A DNA stretch of 64,000 nt, taken from contig NZ_JARVSM010000001.1 of NCBI RefSeq assembly GCF_030209175.1, positions 806,001 through 870,000 of the forward strand. The letters are read 5' to 3'. Of this stretch, positions 26,001-35,700 are shown piece after piece. Source of the stretch: Pseudomonas sp. efr-133-TYG-5. GTDB lineage: Bacteria; Pseudomonadota; Gammaproteobacteria; Pseudomonadales; Pseudomonadaceae. The position numbers and the translations under genes were made by a program. The notes below the pieces were generated by a model. The model did no database searches. It saw only the letters and a program-made list of their open reading frames with translations, and was not told the DNA's origin. Positions within the stretch are counted from its first letter, which is position 1. The number at the start of each line of letters is the position of its first letter.

Positions 26001-26504
26001 ATGTCCACCCTCGACACCTCCCTGCAAGACACCGCCGCGCCCGATGGCGTGTGTTTCGGCTGCGGCAGCAGCAACCCGCATGGCCTGCATATCAAGAGCC
26101 GCTGGCACGCGGACGGCGTGCATGTTGTCGCCGAACATGTGCCCGACGCGCAGTACTGCGGCTGGCCAGACCTGGTCTATGGCGGCCTGATCGCGATGCT
26201 GGTGGATTGTCATTCGAACTGGACGGCGATGGCCTATCACTACCGCGCCGAGCAGCGCGAACCGCAAAGCCTGCCGCGCATCAACTGCGTCACCGGCAAT
26301 CTCGGGATCAAGTTCATCAAGCCGACGCCGATGGGCGTACCGCTGACCCTCAAAGCACGGGTCGAGGGTGAGGTCGGGCGCAAATCGCGGGTGGTTTGCG
26401 AGGTTTACGCCGGGGAGGTGCTGACGGCCGTCGGCGATTCGATTTTCGTGCGCGTGGATACCGAACAATTGGCGGCCGCCGCCCATGGACGCAAGGACGC
26501 CTGA
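26001..26504 (+). CDS. PaaI/hotdog-family thioesterase
   Basis: A 167-residue protein. An N-terminal CFGCGSSNPHGLHIKSRW motif is followed by a hotdog fold (QYCGWPDLVYGGLIAMLVDC, then GNLGIKFIKPTPMGVPLTLK). This form is typical of small acyl-CoA thioesterase relatives; the acyl substrate is unknown. Its stop codon overlaps the ATG of the next gene (TGATG at 26502-26506), so the two are coupled. Confidence 0.83.
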   Translation: MSTLDTSLQDTAAPDGVCFGCGSSNPHGLHIKSRWHADGVHVVAEHVPDAQYCGWPDLVYGGLIAMLVDCHSNWTAMAYHYRAEQREPQSLPRINCVTGNLGIKFIKPTPMGVPLTLKARVEGEVGRKSRVVCEVYAGEVLTAVGDSIFVRVDTEQLAAAAHGRKDA

Positions 26505-26887
26505 TGACCACTCGGACGGTCAACCTGCTGCTGATTGCCGCCATCAGCCTCGCGTTCGTCGGCGGGCTGCAATGGCTGCTCAACGAGCCTTTGCTGATGC
26601 TCCCGCGAGAAGGCCCCGACGCTGACTCATCAGCGCTGGTACGCGAAATTCTGCTGGCCGTTGCCATTCATTCGGTGGTGGTTGCCGGTGTGCCGTGGCT
26701 GCTGGCGTTTTTTCGGCACACGCTGTGCGCCTATGCGGCATTGATACTCGTGCTGTCGCTGTATTTTCTGCTCCTGACCGGCATCAATGTGGTGGGCGCG
26801 GCGATTGCCGGTCTGATGCTCGCCGCGCTGGGCTATGCCGGATGGAGCAAGACCGCCCACCTGATCCGTTACTTCCGCGCGAGGTAA
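26504..26887 (+). CDS. Small integral membrane protein of unknown function
   Basis: A 127-residue protein with an N-terminal segment (NLLLIAAISLAFVGGLQWLL), a second segment around IHSVVVAGVPWLLAFF and two adjoining C-terminal segments (AALILVLSLYFLLLTGINVV, AGLMLAALGYAGW), so about four membrane spans. No domain is recognised. It is translationally coupled to the thioesterase upstream, and a Rid-family gene follows after 30 bp. Confidence 0.7.
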   Translation: MTTRTVNLLLIAAISLAFVGGLQWLLNEPLLMLPREGPDADSSALVREILLAVAIHSVVVAGVPWLLAFFRHTLCAYAALILVLSLYFLLLTGINVVGAAIAGLMLAALGYAGWSKTAHLIRYFRAR

Positions 26888-26917
26888 CCGCTCGCCAACC
26901 CCCCGGAGCACGCTGCA

Positions 26918-27325
26918 ATGTCCGACCGAGAAATCATCATTCCCGACGCCATGCACGCCATCGTCGAGCGCGCCGGTTATGCCCCGGCGGTGCGAGTCGG
27001 CGACACCCTGTACTGCGCCGGCCAGGTCGGCCGGACCGCCGACCTGCACGTCATCGCCGACCCCGAGCAGCAGTTCATCCGCGCCTGGGAAAATCTCGAG
27101 CAAGTGCTCGAGGCCGGCGGCTGCGGTTTCGCGGACGTCGTCGAGATGACCACCTATCACGTCGACATGGCCCGCCACATGCCGGTGTTTCGCGACGTGA
27201 AGAACCGCCTGTTCCCCAAAGGGCAATGCGCCTGGACCTGTGTCGGTGTCAGCGAGCTGGCGCATCCGGGGCTGCTCGTGGAAATCAAGTGTGTGGCGGT
27301 GCGCAGGCGCGCTATACCTGAGTAG
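26918..27325 (+). CDS. Rid-family protein lacking the RidA arginine
   Basis: A 135-residue YjgF/Rid fold: RVGDTLYCAGQVGRTADLHV, GGCGFADVVEMTTYHVDM, and HPGLLVEIKCVAVRRR. The position of the RidA substrate-binding arginine appears to be occupied by WTCVGVSEL, without Arg. It therefore probably belongs to one of the later Rid subfamilies, whose deaminase activity is weak or absent. It follows the thioesterase/membrane pair in the same orientation. Confidence 0.82.
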   Translation: MSDREIIIPDAMHAIVERAGYAPAVRVGDTLYCAGQVGRTADLHVIADPEQQFIRAWENLEQVLEAGGCGFADVVEMTTYHVDMARHMPVFRDVKNRLFPKGQCAWTCVGVSELAHPGLLVEIKCVAVRRRAIPE

Positions 27326-27356
27326 GTCATTCACTGTCGCCGCGAGGAGTTGCAAG

Positions 27357-28019
27357 ATGGCCTTGACCCTCTACTACCATCCCTTGTCGTCCTACTGCCA
27401 CAAGGTGCTGATCGCGCTCTACGAACTCGGAACGGCTTGCGACAAACGCCTGATCGATCTCTCCAGCGATGCCGAACGCGCCGAATTGCAGGCGCTGTGG
27501 CCATTGGTGAAATTCCCGGTCCTGCAGGATTCCGCGCGTCAGCGCAATGTGCCGGAATCGAGCGTGATCATCGAGTATCTGGACCACTACTTCGCCGGCC
27601 CCCGGCGGCTGATTCCCGAAGACTGGGACAGCGCCTTGCAAGTGCGCCTGTGGGATCGCTTTATCGACAACTATGTGCACACCCCGATGCAGCAGATCGT
27701 CGTCGACCGGATCCACGCCGCCGATGCCGATCTCAGCGGCCAACGCCGGCTGCTCGCCAGCGCCTACGACATGCTCGACCAGCAGCTGGCGCAGCATGCC
27801 TGGATCGCCGGTGCGGACTTCAGCCTCGCCGACTGCGCCGCTGCCCCGGCCCTGTTCTACGCCAGCACGCTGGTACCGATTAGTGCCGACCAGCAGCGCC
27901 TGCTGGACTACTTCGAACGGCTGCTCGAACGCCCGTCTTTCAACCAGGTGCTCGAAGAGGCCAGGCCATGGTTTGCCTTCTACCCGTTTGCCGAGGCCCT
28001 GCCCTCGCGCTTTCGCTGA
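27357..28019 (+). CDS. Glutathione S-transferase family protein
   Basis: A 220-residue protein with an N-terminal thioredoxin-like domain (LTLYYHPLSSYCHKVLIALY, then PLVKFPVLQDSAR and ESSVIIEYLDHYF) and a helical C-terminal domain with the N-capping motif GADFSLADCAAAP. The candidate catalytic residue is Ser or Cys in PLSSYCHK. GAGGAG sits seven bases before the ATG at 27357. The substrate is unknown. Confidence 0.88.
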   Translation: MALTLYYHPLSSYCHKVLIALYELGTACDKRLIDLSSDAERAELQALWPLVKFPVLQDSARQRNVPESSVIIEYLDHYFAGPRRLIPEDWDSALQVRLWDRFIDNYVHTPMQQIVVDRIHAADADLSGQRRLLASAYDMLDQQLAQHAWIAGADFSLADCAAAPALFYASTLVPISADQQRLLDYFERLLERPSFNQVLEEARPWFAFYPFAEALPSRFR

Positions 28020-28046
28020 AGGTTCGCGGTCTTCCTGCGGGTTGTC

Positions 28047-28976
28047 TCAGTGTCCGAGATGCCGAGCAGCGACCGGCGCATGCCGGGCCATCAGCTCCGC
28101 GACCCAATCGATAAACACCCGCACCTTGCGGCTCAAATGGCGGTTCGGCGGATAGGCCACGTACAACGGCATGGGCTCGAGGCGCCAGTCTTCGAACAGC
28201 GGCAGCAGTTCGCCGCGGGCCTGGTGCGGGCCGGACATGTAGGTCGGCAGCCACAGTACACCGAGCCCGGCCAGCCCGGCCGCGAGGTAGGCATTGCCGT
28301 CGTCGACAGCCAGCACGTGGCGCCCCTTGATCTGCAGATGTTCTTGCTGATTGTGCATGGCGTACGGCACGGCCTTGCCCGTGTGTGCCCAGAGAAACCC
28401 GACGACCCGGTGATGCGAGTCTTCCAGCTCCCGCGGGTGCCGCGGTGTGCCGGCACGCGCCAGATAACCCGGCGCCGCGAACACGCCGAGCTGCAGATCG
28501 GCAACCCGCCGCGCCATCAGCGACTGATCGCGCAGTTCGCCACCGCGCAGCACGCAATCGACGTTCTCATCGATGATGTCGACGATGCGGTCGCTGACGC
28601 CCATGTCGATCTGGATGTCCGGGTAGCGCGCGCAGAACTCGGGCAGCGCCGGCACCAGTATGAGATTGGCCAACGGGCTCGGCACGTCGATACGCAAGCG
28701 TCCCTTGGGCAACGCCGAGGCACCGGACAGACTGCTTTCGGCGTCGTCCATATCGGCCAGCAAGCGGATCACGCGCTCGTAGTACGCCGCGCCGTCCACC
28801 GTCACGTTGACCTTGCGCGTGGTGCGATTGAGCAACTTGACCCGCAGCCGCGCTTCCAGTTGCTGCACCAGTTGCGTCACTGTGGTCTTGCTCATGTGCA
28901 GCGTCTCGGCAGCCTTGGTGAAACTGCCCGCCTCCACTACCCGGGCGAAGGCTTGCATCGCATCGAAACGGTCCAT
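28047..28976 (-). CDS. LysR-family transcriptional regulator
   Basis: A 309-residue protein. The N-terminal HTH (MDRFDAMQAFARVVEAGSFT, then AAETLHMSKTTVTQLVQQLE) and LysR substrate-binding domain are complete. The start at 28976 is the standard family start; the frame runs further upstream to 29084 without support. It is divergent from the third Rid gene (29098), 121 bp apart, and may regulate it. Confidence 0.9.
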   Translation of the reverse strand: MDRFDAMQAFARVVEAGSFTKAAETLHMSKTTVTQLVQQLEARLRVKLLNRTTRKVNVTVDGAAYYERVIRLLADMDDAESSLSGASALPKGRLRIDVPSPLANLILVPALPEFCARYPDIQIDMGVSDRIVDIIDENVDCVLRGGELRDQSLMARRVADLQLGVFAAPGYLARAGTPRHPRELEDSHHRVVGFLWAHTGKAVPYAMHNQQEHLQIKGRHVLAVDDGNAYLAAGLAGLGVLWLPTYMSGPHQARGELLPLFEDWRLEPMPLYVAYPPNRHLSRKVRVFIDWVAELMARHAPVAARHLGH

Positions 28977-29097
28977 GGCCACCTCCAGTCGCGAGTCGAT
29001 TGTTTGGGTTTTACAAACAGTGATCGCCAAGGTTGCGCGTTTATCGGCCCGGCGCAAGCCCTTACTGTGCCTCCACTTCCCCATCGAGGCATTCGAG

Positions 29098-29493
29098 ATG
29101 AACCATCGAGACGTTGTTTTTCCCCCTGGCCGCCAGGCGCTTTACGAACGCAACCGCTACTCACCGGCCGTGCGCCGCAACGGTTTTCTGTTTGTCTCCG
29201 GACAAGTCGGCAGCCACCCAGACGGCTCCCCCGAGCCAGACCTGAAGGAGCAGGTTCGCCTGGCCTTCCGCAATCTCAACGCGATTCTTGGCGCAGCGGG
29301 CTGCAGCTTCGATGACGTGGTGGACGTGACCGTGTTCATGGTCGACCCGCAATCGAAGTTCGAAACCATCTGGGAAGTGGTACCGGAGTTCTGGGGCGAA
29401 GCACCGTTCCCCAACATCACCGCCGTCGGCGTGACCTGGCTCTACGGTTTTGATTTCGAGATCAAGGTGATTGCTGGATTGCCGAAGCAGTGA
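29098..29493 (+). CDS. Rid-family protein (third copy in the region)
   Basis: A 131-residue Rid fold: RNGFLFVSGQVGSHPDGSPE, AAGCSFDDVVDVTVFMVDPQ, and YGFDFEIKVIAGLPKQ. As in the copy at 26918, the segment matching the RidA arginine (FPNITAVGVTWL) has no Arg, so it is not a classical RidA. It is divergent from a LysR regulator and probably controlled by it. Confidence 0.83.
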   Translation: MNHRDVVFPPGRQALYERNRYSPAVRRNGFLFVSGQVGSHPDGSPEPDLKEQVRLAFRNLNAILGAAGCSFDDVVDVTVFMVDPQSKFETIWEVVPEFWGEAPFPNITAVGVTWLYGFDFEIKVIAGLPKQ

Positions 29494-29523
29494 CGTACCC
29501 GCAGGCTCCCCCGGAGTCCATTA

Positions 29524-29545
29524 GGGAGCGGGCAAGCTCGCTCCC
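29524..29545. repeat. REP-like hairpin of the fluorescens type
   Basis: GGGAGCG / CGCTCCC with a short loop containing GCAAGCT, 30 bp after the Rid gene. This is the familiar intergenic REP sequence of fluorescent pseudomonads and supports the organism assignment. Confidence 0.7.
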
Positions 29546-29649
29546 ACATCAAAAGGCCTAGCCAAAGGCTGAAGTTCCCACTATTCGCGACATGATCTGT
29601 CGCACCTCAACAGCAATCTGCAGGCATTCAAAAGCTGCAGGATTGAGCC

Positions 29650-29859
29650 ATGCCCCCTCCTCCACGTCCGTTCACCCTCGCTTGCCGCAACTGCGCCTGG
29701 CAACAGACCATGCTGCCGTGCAGTGATTTGTTGAAATTGAATCAAGACTGGTTTCTCGAGTGTCCCCAATGTCGCCAGCCACAGCTCGAACGTCGGGCTG
29801 CCAGCCGCAGGGACATTCTGCGAGCGCGTCTGGACCAGTTCCTCAAACTAGACCATTGA
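29650..29859 (+). CDS. Small zinc-ribbon-like protein
   Basis: A 69-residue protein with two CxxC pairs, ACRNCAWQQ (about 11-16) and LECPQCRQPQ (about 35-40), as in small zinc ribbons. The C-terminus is helical and basic. No partner is identified. Zinc binding is inferred from the cysteine spacing. Confidence 0.65.
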   Translation: MPPPPRPFTLACRNCAWQQTMLPCSDLLKLNQDWFLECPQCRQPQLERRAASRRDILRARLDQFLKLDH

Positions 29860-29929
29860 TTGGTTACTGACGCGACACGGGTTGTCGCACCAGTGATGAA
29901 AATAGCTGAAAAGCCCGGAGTGATTACCT

Positions 29930-30049
29930 ATGAAAAACCTGCTTGCTGCGGTCGGACTCGTTGTGGTTCTGAAGAAAGGTTACGAGCTGTACCGCGAGTA
30001 CAACGAACTCAAGCGCGGCTGCAAAGAGCGCGACTCTTCGCCGGCATGA
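29930..30049 (+). CDS. 39-residue putative small membrane protein
   Basis: A 39-codon frame beginning MKNLLAAVGLVVVLKKGYEL and ending KERDSSPA. It has one short hydrophobic N-terminal helix followed by a charged, tyrosine-rich helix (YELYREYNELKRG). GGAG lies about nine bases upstream of the ATG. It follows the zinc-ribbon gene on the same strand. No function is known; the call rests on the ribosome site, start and composition. Confidence 0.55.
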   Translation: MKNLLAAVGLVVVLKKGYELYREYNELKRGCKERDSSPA

Positions 30050-30204
30050 TGATGTGTCGTTGCCCCGATTTTCTTATGCGGGCGTTCGACTTTCGTCTGT
30101 GTGAACATCTAGAGATAGCAATAAGCCATCAACCTCAGTAGCATCGTCGCCAACTTGGTGCCATTAGGTAGCCACCAGTTGAGACGCACAACAAGGTAGT
30201 CGTC

Positions 30205-31215
30205 ATGTCACAAGCGAAGGACACGCTGCTCAGACTGTTCGCATTATTGCGCCTGATCCCCACAGAACCGCAACGAATCGCCACACCCACCCTGCTGGAA
30301 AAGCTCCGTGACAAGGGCTTTTCCGTGACATTGCGCTCCATTCAACGCGACTTGAACCGCCTGTCGATTCCCTTTTCGTTGCAGTGCAACGATAGCGAAA
30401 CACCGTTTCGCTGGAGCTTCACCCGTGATGCGCCGTTGAAGCTGGAAGACATGGACGCACCTACGGCGCTTGCCTTGTATCTGTCACAAAGCCATCTGCA
30501 CTCCCTGCTGCCGCAGACCGTTCTGGATCAACTCGGCCCGCAGTTCCGCCGCGCGCGCAATTTTCTCGGTGATCTTGGCAACAACGGCCTGGCCGACTGG
30601 GCGCGACGGGTTCGAGCGATCCCTTATGGCAAAAGCCTGCTGCCCGCTGCCATCGCACCGGACGTATGGAGGCAGGTGTCTGCGGCGTTGTTGGAGCGTA
30701 AACAAATGGAAGTGACCTACCAGAGTCGCAGCAAAGGCGAACTCAAACAGTTTCGCTTGCATCCGGCAGGCCTGGTGTCTCGCCATGCCATCAGCTATCT
30801 GCTGGCGTCAGTGGATGGTTACAGCGATGTGCGTCAGTTTGCCCTGCATCGTATTCAGCAGGTTCGCGTTCTTGTTGAGCCGGCTTTGTTACACGCCTCT
30901 TTCGATGTCGACGATTACATCGCTACCGGCATTTTCAGCCATCGACAAACCGAAAACAGTGTTGAGTTAGTGGCAGATGTGCACCCGCAGATTGCAACCC
31001 TGCTCAGCGAAACGCCGTTGAGCCTCCAACAAACCCTGAGCGACATTCCAGATCACACCTGGAAACGTCTGCGCGCTCAGGTTTCGCTGGATCGTGAAAC
31101 GCTGTGGTGGGTATTCGGCCTCAACGACAACATTCGTGTCCACGCTCCTCAGGTCTGGGTCGAGGAAATCCGTCTGCGACTGACAACCATGCAAGACCTT
31201 TACCGAGAGGTTTAG
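30205..31215 (+). CDS. WYL-domain transcriptional regulator
   Basis: A 336-residue protein. The N-terminal winged HTH (LLRLFALLRLIPTEPQRIAT, RSIQRDLNRLSIPF) is followed by a WYL ligand-sensing domain (EVTYQSRSKGELKQFRLHPA, then ISYLLASVDGYSDVRQFALH) and a C-terminal extension. WYL regulators often control phage-defence and other conflict loci. It is the first gene of a lower-GC block and is followed after 70 bp by two large unfamiliar genes on the same strand, so it may be their regulator. Confidence 0.88.
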   Translation: MSQAKDTLLRLFALLRLIPTEPQRIATPTLLEKLRDKGFSVTLRSIQRDLNRLSIPFSLQCNDSETPFRWSFTRDAPLKLEDMDAPTALALYLSQSHLHSLLPQTVLDQLGPQFRRARNFLGDLGNNGLADWARRVRAIPYGKSLLPAAIAPDVWRQVSAALLERKQMEVTYQSRSKGELKQFRLHPAGLVSRHAISYLLASVDGYSDVRQFALHRIQQVRVLVEPALLHASFDVDDYIATGIFSHRQTENSVELVADVHPQIATLLSETPLSLQQTLSDIPDHTWKRLRAQVSLDRETLWWVFGLNDNIRVHAPQVWVEEIRLRLTTMQDLYREV

Positions 31216-31285
31216 TGAAAGCACGGCCAGCGCATATAACGATTCACCGGTAACGCTATTCAGGAAAACGCCCAAGGACGCACTC

Positions 31286-32701
31286 ATGGATAATGAACGC
31301 AAGAACGCCATAAACCAGTCAGTCAGCCTGTGCCCGATCTGGCCCATGCAGGCGGCGGAAAAGACCGGTCGGATGATCAGCGAAATCAGTCAGGCCAATT
31401 CGATCATGGCCAAGGTTTCCACGACTGCACAAAACAGTGCAATCAAGGGTGGTTTCGCCGCCGAGACCTGGCATGCGGAATCATTCAACCTGGATGCCAT
31501 CCTCAAGGATAAGGACGTACGCGCGTTCACCGACAACTTCGCCAATACGCCCCTGGCAAAAAACGATATGACTCACGATATCGTGCTCATGAGAGGCGAT
31601 GAACAAGTGGCGGGCGCGCAACTGAAATATTTCAAGAACGCCGATGCGACACAGAAGGCCTTTCGCTCTACCAAAGACGGTGTTCATCGTTACGAAAACA
31701 GTGATGTGTTCCTCGGCCCCTCGGATCAGATCGAAGGTATCAAAGTCTCCGCGCAACGGGATGTGTTGAAGAACCAGCAAACTCGCCCGCAGGTTTCCCA
31801 AGCGGCGGAAAAGGTCCGTGACAGGGCCAGCGGACATCTTGACGCTGATGGCGTCCAGTCCACGCCACTGAGTAAACGGGATGCGGAGCACGTCGGCACT
31901 GGCTCGCAAACGGGAAAAGACCTGCGTGAGAAGATGCAGACCGGATTTCTGAATAAAGCAACAATCCAGCAGAGTGCACGCGCGGCGGGCTCCGCCGCAG
32001 TCATCACGACTGTCATCGCTGGCAGCATCAATACTTTCCAGTACATCCGGCAAGTTAAAGAAGGACAGATCAGCGCCGAACAGGCGACGCTGCTGATCTT
32101 GCAAAACACCGCCATCGCTGCAGGCGACAGCGCCTTGAAAGCAGGAGTGGCGACAGCAACCGTCAGCATCACTGCACGCTCGCTTCCGGGCCTGTTCGCC
32201 GGTTCGGTGTTCAAACGCAGCTTCGCCAGCGGCGGCGTTGCCGGCGCAGCGGTCTGCGCCGTCGATGTCGTGCAGTGCGTGGTGCTGTTTGCCGCCGGCA
32301 GGATGACACTCGAAGAACTCGAAACACGTACCGGCAAAAACCTCTTCCAGACCGGCGCCGGAGTCGTGGGAGCCTCTGTTGGCGCAGCGGTGGGTGCGCT
32401 GGGCGGCCCTGCAGGCGCAATGGTGGGTGGCCTGGTTGGAGGACTTATCACCACCCTTGCGATGAATATCGCACTCGATAACCACATCGAGAAAGACTTC
32501 CGACTGACGCTCGCCAGCACCGAACTTGTGGTTGGAGGAGCCATGGGCATGCACGAGGCCCTGGAATATCTGCACGTCTCCCAAGTGTTCTATGCCGACT
32601 TCCACAAAGGTCTGTATTTATCCGAGCGGCACTTCGCCAGCCAGATAAAAACCATGGAAGCGCAAAGCAAACGACTGAAAAACCAGCTGAAGAATCTTTA
32701 A
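31286..32701 (+). CDS. Predicted PD-(D/E)XK nuclease-like protein with glycine-rich membrane region
   Basis: A 471-residue protein. Residues about 55-150 read like a restriction-type nuclease core: Glu60 in GGFAAETWHAESFNLD, Asp98 in MTHDIVLM, then Gln112-Leu-Lys114 in GAQLKYFK, giving an E...D...QxK set, followed by FLGPSDQIEGIK. A charged linker (150-215) leads to a long hydrophobic, glycine/alanine-rich region (about 230-400) with glycine-zipper-like repeats (GASVGAAVGALGGPAGAMVG). That suggests membrane insertion or pore formation. The C-terminus is helical. I do not recognise a named family. The next gene starts 10 bp after its stop. Confidence 0.6.
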   Translation: MDNERKNAINQSVSLCPIWPMQAAEKTGRMISEISQANSIMAKVSTTAQNSAIKGGFAAETWHAESFNLDAILKDKDVRAFTDNFANTPLAKNDMTHDIVLMRGDEQVAGAQLKYFKNADATQKAFRSTKDGVHRYENSDVFLGPSDQIEGIKVSAQRDVLKNQQTRPQVSQAAEKVRDRASGHLDADGVQSTPLSKRDAEHVGTGSQTGKDLREKMQTGFLNKATIQQSARAAGSAAVITTVIAGSINTFQYIRQVKEGQISAEQATLLILQNTAIAAGDSALKAGVATATVSITARSLPGLFAGSVFKRSFASGGVAGAAVCAVDVVQCVVLFAAGRMTLEELETRTGKNLFQTGAGVVGASVGAAVGALGGPAGAMVGGLVGGLITTLAMNIALDNHIEKDFRLTLASTELVVGGAMGMHEALEYLHVSQVFYADFHKGLYLSERHFASQIKTMEAQSKRLKNQLKNL

Positions 32702-32711
32702 GGTATTTGAA

Positions 32712-35700
32712 ATGACGGACACTACTGTAGAGGTGCAGCAGGAGATCTTCGATCAATCGCTGACAGGTGACGATCTCAAGGCGGTCAACGCCCTGGTTAA
32801 CCAACACAGAGGCAATGCAGCACTCACTCAACAATTGGCAGTCGATGCTTCCAGGCTCATTACCACAAGTCAGGAACGTCTGGAAAAACAGGCCGGTAGC
32901 GGTTTTTTCAAACGCTTTGCCAGCAAGATCAGTGGCAAGACCAGCGAAAATCAGTTGCAGAACCAGGTCGACATGCTGCAGATGCAAAAATATGCATGGC
33001 ACTACCTGAAACAGTTGCAGCAGCAAAACCTGATCAACGCACAAAGTATTGCAGTCATTCGCAATAATCTGGGAGAGATGAACGGCTACATCATCGAAAC
33101 CCGCGACTTTCTTGAAGAGGCCGTCGACAAGATCAATCGGCGGCTCCAGCATGTCGAAAACAACACCAGTTTCAGCAGTTGGTCGCTGAATATTGAAGCG
33201 AACAAGCGTCGCTACAAGTCCATGCCAAGCACTTTGCTGATACTGGAATTGACCTTCGACTTCATGCGCAAGCACCGCGAAGTCATGTTGACGTCGCGCG
33301 ATATCAATCATCTGGTGGTGACCCTGGATAAACTGGGCGTCAACTGCGATGACGAGATCGAGCTACTGGAATTTATCATCGAGCTTATCGATCAGATTGA
33401 GGTCGCTGGCATTGAGCGCTATCGCGCGATGACCGAACTGTCTTTCGACAATCACTTGATCGACTCTCACTTCATTCAAAAGAACATCTCCGGCATTGCC
33501 TTCAACTCTCTGTATTTTCTGTCTGAACAATACGAGAAGATTATCGACCTGACCGGGGATGGCGACCTGTGCAACAGCGACGAAGCCCGCGAAAAAATTA
33601 TCTCCAAGCTGTTCGGTAGCGAATTCTCGGGCCTGAATACCACCTATGGTATTCGTGATCTGATTGAGGAGGTGATTGGTGGCAGCCTGCTCGCCATCGA
33701 TATCTATAAAGACGTGAATGGGCTGAACGAAACGCCGGAGGAAGAGGACGAGCAAGATGAACCGGAGACCCTGTCACTGACTTCCTCGCTGCCGGATATA
33801 CGTTCTCATTCGTTCATCGACAAAACCGAGAGCGACGAAGCCCGGCGCAACTACCTGCATCTGTTCGCACTGTGCATCGAGAACTCAGCGACGCTGAACA
33901 AATCAGGTCAGGAGTTTCTCGCGTTGCTGTCGGAAAAGGCTGGCCGTCCACAACTCGTCAGCGAGGTCATCGGGATTGCAGACAGCCCCCACAAAACCCA
34001 TGAATACCTTCCCGTCTTGCAGGCGCTGCTCAAGGACGATGACGACGTCTATACCTGGCTGCTTGATGCTTTTTTCCTGCTGACGATATGCCAGAAGAAA
34101 ATCGAAAATCCGCAGGTGGCGCGCATCCTTGCCACACTCAAGCCTGCTCAGTTCAAGGAAAACTTCCCGCACTTGCTGGCCGTCATCAACGGCAGCGACG
34201 AGGCCCTTGTTATCGATGCAGCGACGAAATTGAGCAAGCGTACGCAGGGTTGGAAAAATATTGTCCAGTACCGCGAATTGCGCTTCGATCAGACGTTTGG
34301 CGATATCAAAAAGAAACTGTACTCAGCGTGTATCGATGCCAGTTCACTGAGCATGGATATCATGACAGCCACCAGCAAGGCATCGGACTACTCCTACTTC
34401 ATGGGATCTTTCGACGGCGACTCATTACTCGGAAAATTCGGCTCCGCGGTAGGCGGTTCAGCCTACGCACTGGGACGCAGTTCGAGTCTGTCGAGCCTCA
34501 ACGATATGCGCAAGAAGGTACAAGAGTTCATTGCCAAGCACTCGACGGCGCTGTATGAGGCCAACGCACTGTTCGGGCGCTTGAACATCCCGCGAATCGA
34601 ATTCAACGACAATCTGGCGTACTCAAATTACGAGTTGGATAACTCCGCTACCAACGACGACTGGTACCAACAGTACAGCGACCTTGAGCGCCAACTCGAC
34701 GATACGCTGACGGCCTTCAGGGACGCCTGCTCCGACGCTGACGACCAGCTCGGCTTCTTAAAAAATGGCGAGTTCGACAAGTCCGTCATTGCAATCAAGG
34801 CGCAAAACCATGCAGCGCGCCTGCTGGAAAAACAGCAGGAGAAACTTTCGAAGCAATCAGTCGTCATCGAGCAGGATGGCCGTGAGCATCTGTTCAGCAT
34901 CGAATGGCAACAAGTCGACAATCCCCCTTGCGACCCGGAAAAAATCCGCCATATCAAAACCGATGGCAAAGTCTGGCTGATCGTCGATGACGATGGCGGC
35001 TTCTACCGCAGCGAAGACCGCAAGCACTGGCAACTGGCGCCGCCTGACGCTTCGAATGACAACTTGTACGTGCGCAAACTGGACATCGTCGATGGCATCT
35101 GGATTCTGATGGTGGGTTATGACGAAGGCTTCTACTATTCCAGCGATGCCCTCACCTGGCGGCAGAGTCAATTCCCCGAGCGTCCATCTTCCTTTGGTTT
35201 TTCCAGGACTGAAGACGTCGTCCGCTTCAATGGTCTGTGGCTGTGGCGCTTTACCGAACGCACCGAGTATCAGTACACCGACAAGGGTTTTCTCTTTGAT
35301 TCGACGAAAACCTCAAGCTACGACAAGAGCGTAATTTTCTGCACCAAAAGTCTCGATGCAGCTTGGCAGCGCTGGGATGGCACGCCCAACTTCGCCGAGG
35401 GAGTAGTGGTGGAAAGTATTCGCTCACTGCCAGGCGTGGCCTGTCTGTTGGTGTTCTGCAAGTACAACTACCTTTACAAAATGGTGAAAAAGAAAACCAG
35501 TGCCGAATCCTTCGTCAGCTACTACCTCCCAGGCAAAAGCTGGCGCGAGTGCACATGGGCCAGCGACAACGATTATTACTCGGACATCGTAGTTGCCCGG
35601 ATGAACGAAACACTGATGTGTTTCTACTCCAATCAACTGCTGACCTCCGACAAAGGTTTTGACTGGAAGCCTCGTCCCACAGAGATGTATATCCGCGAAT

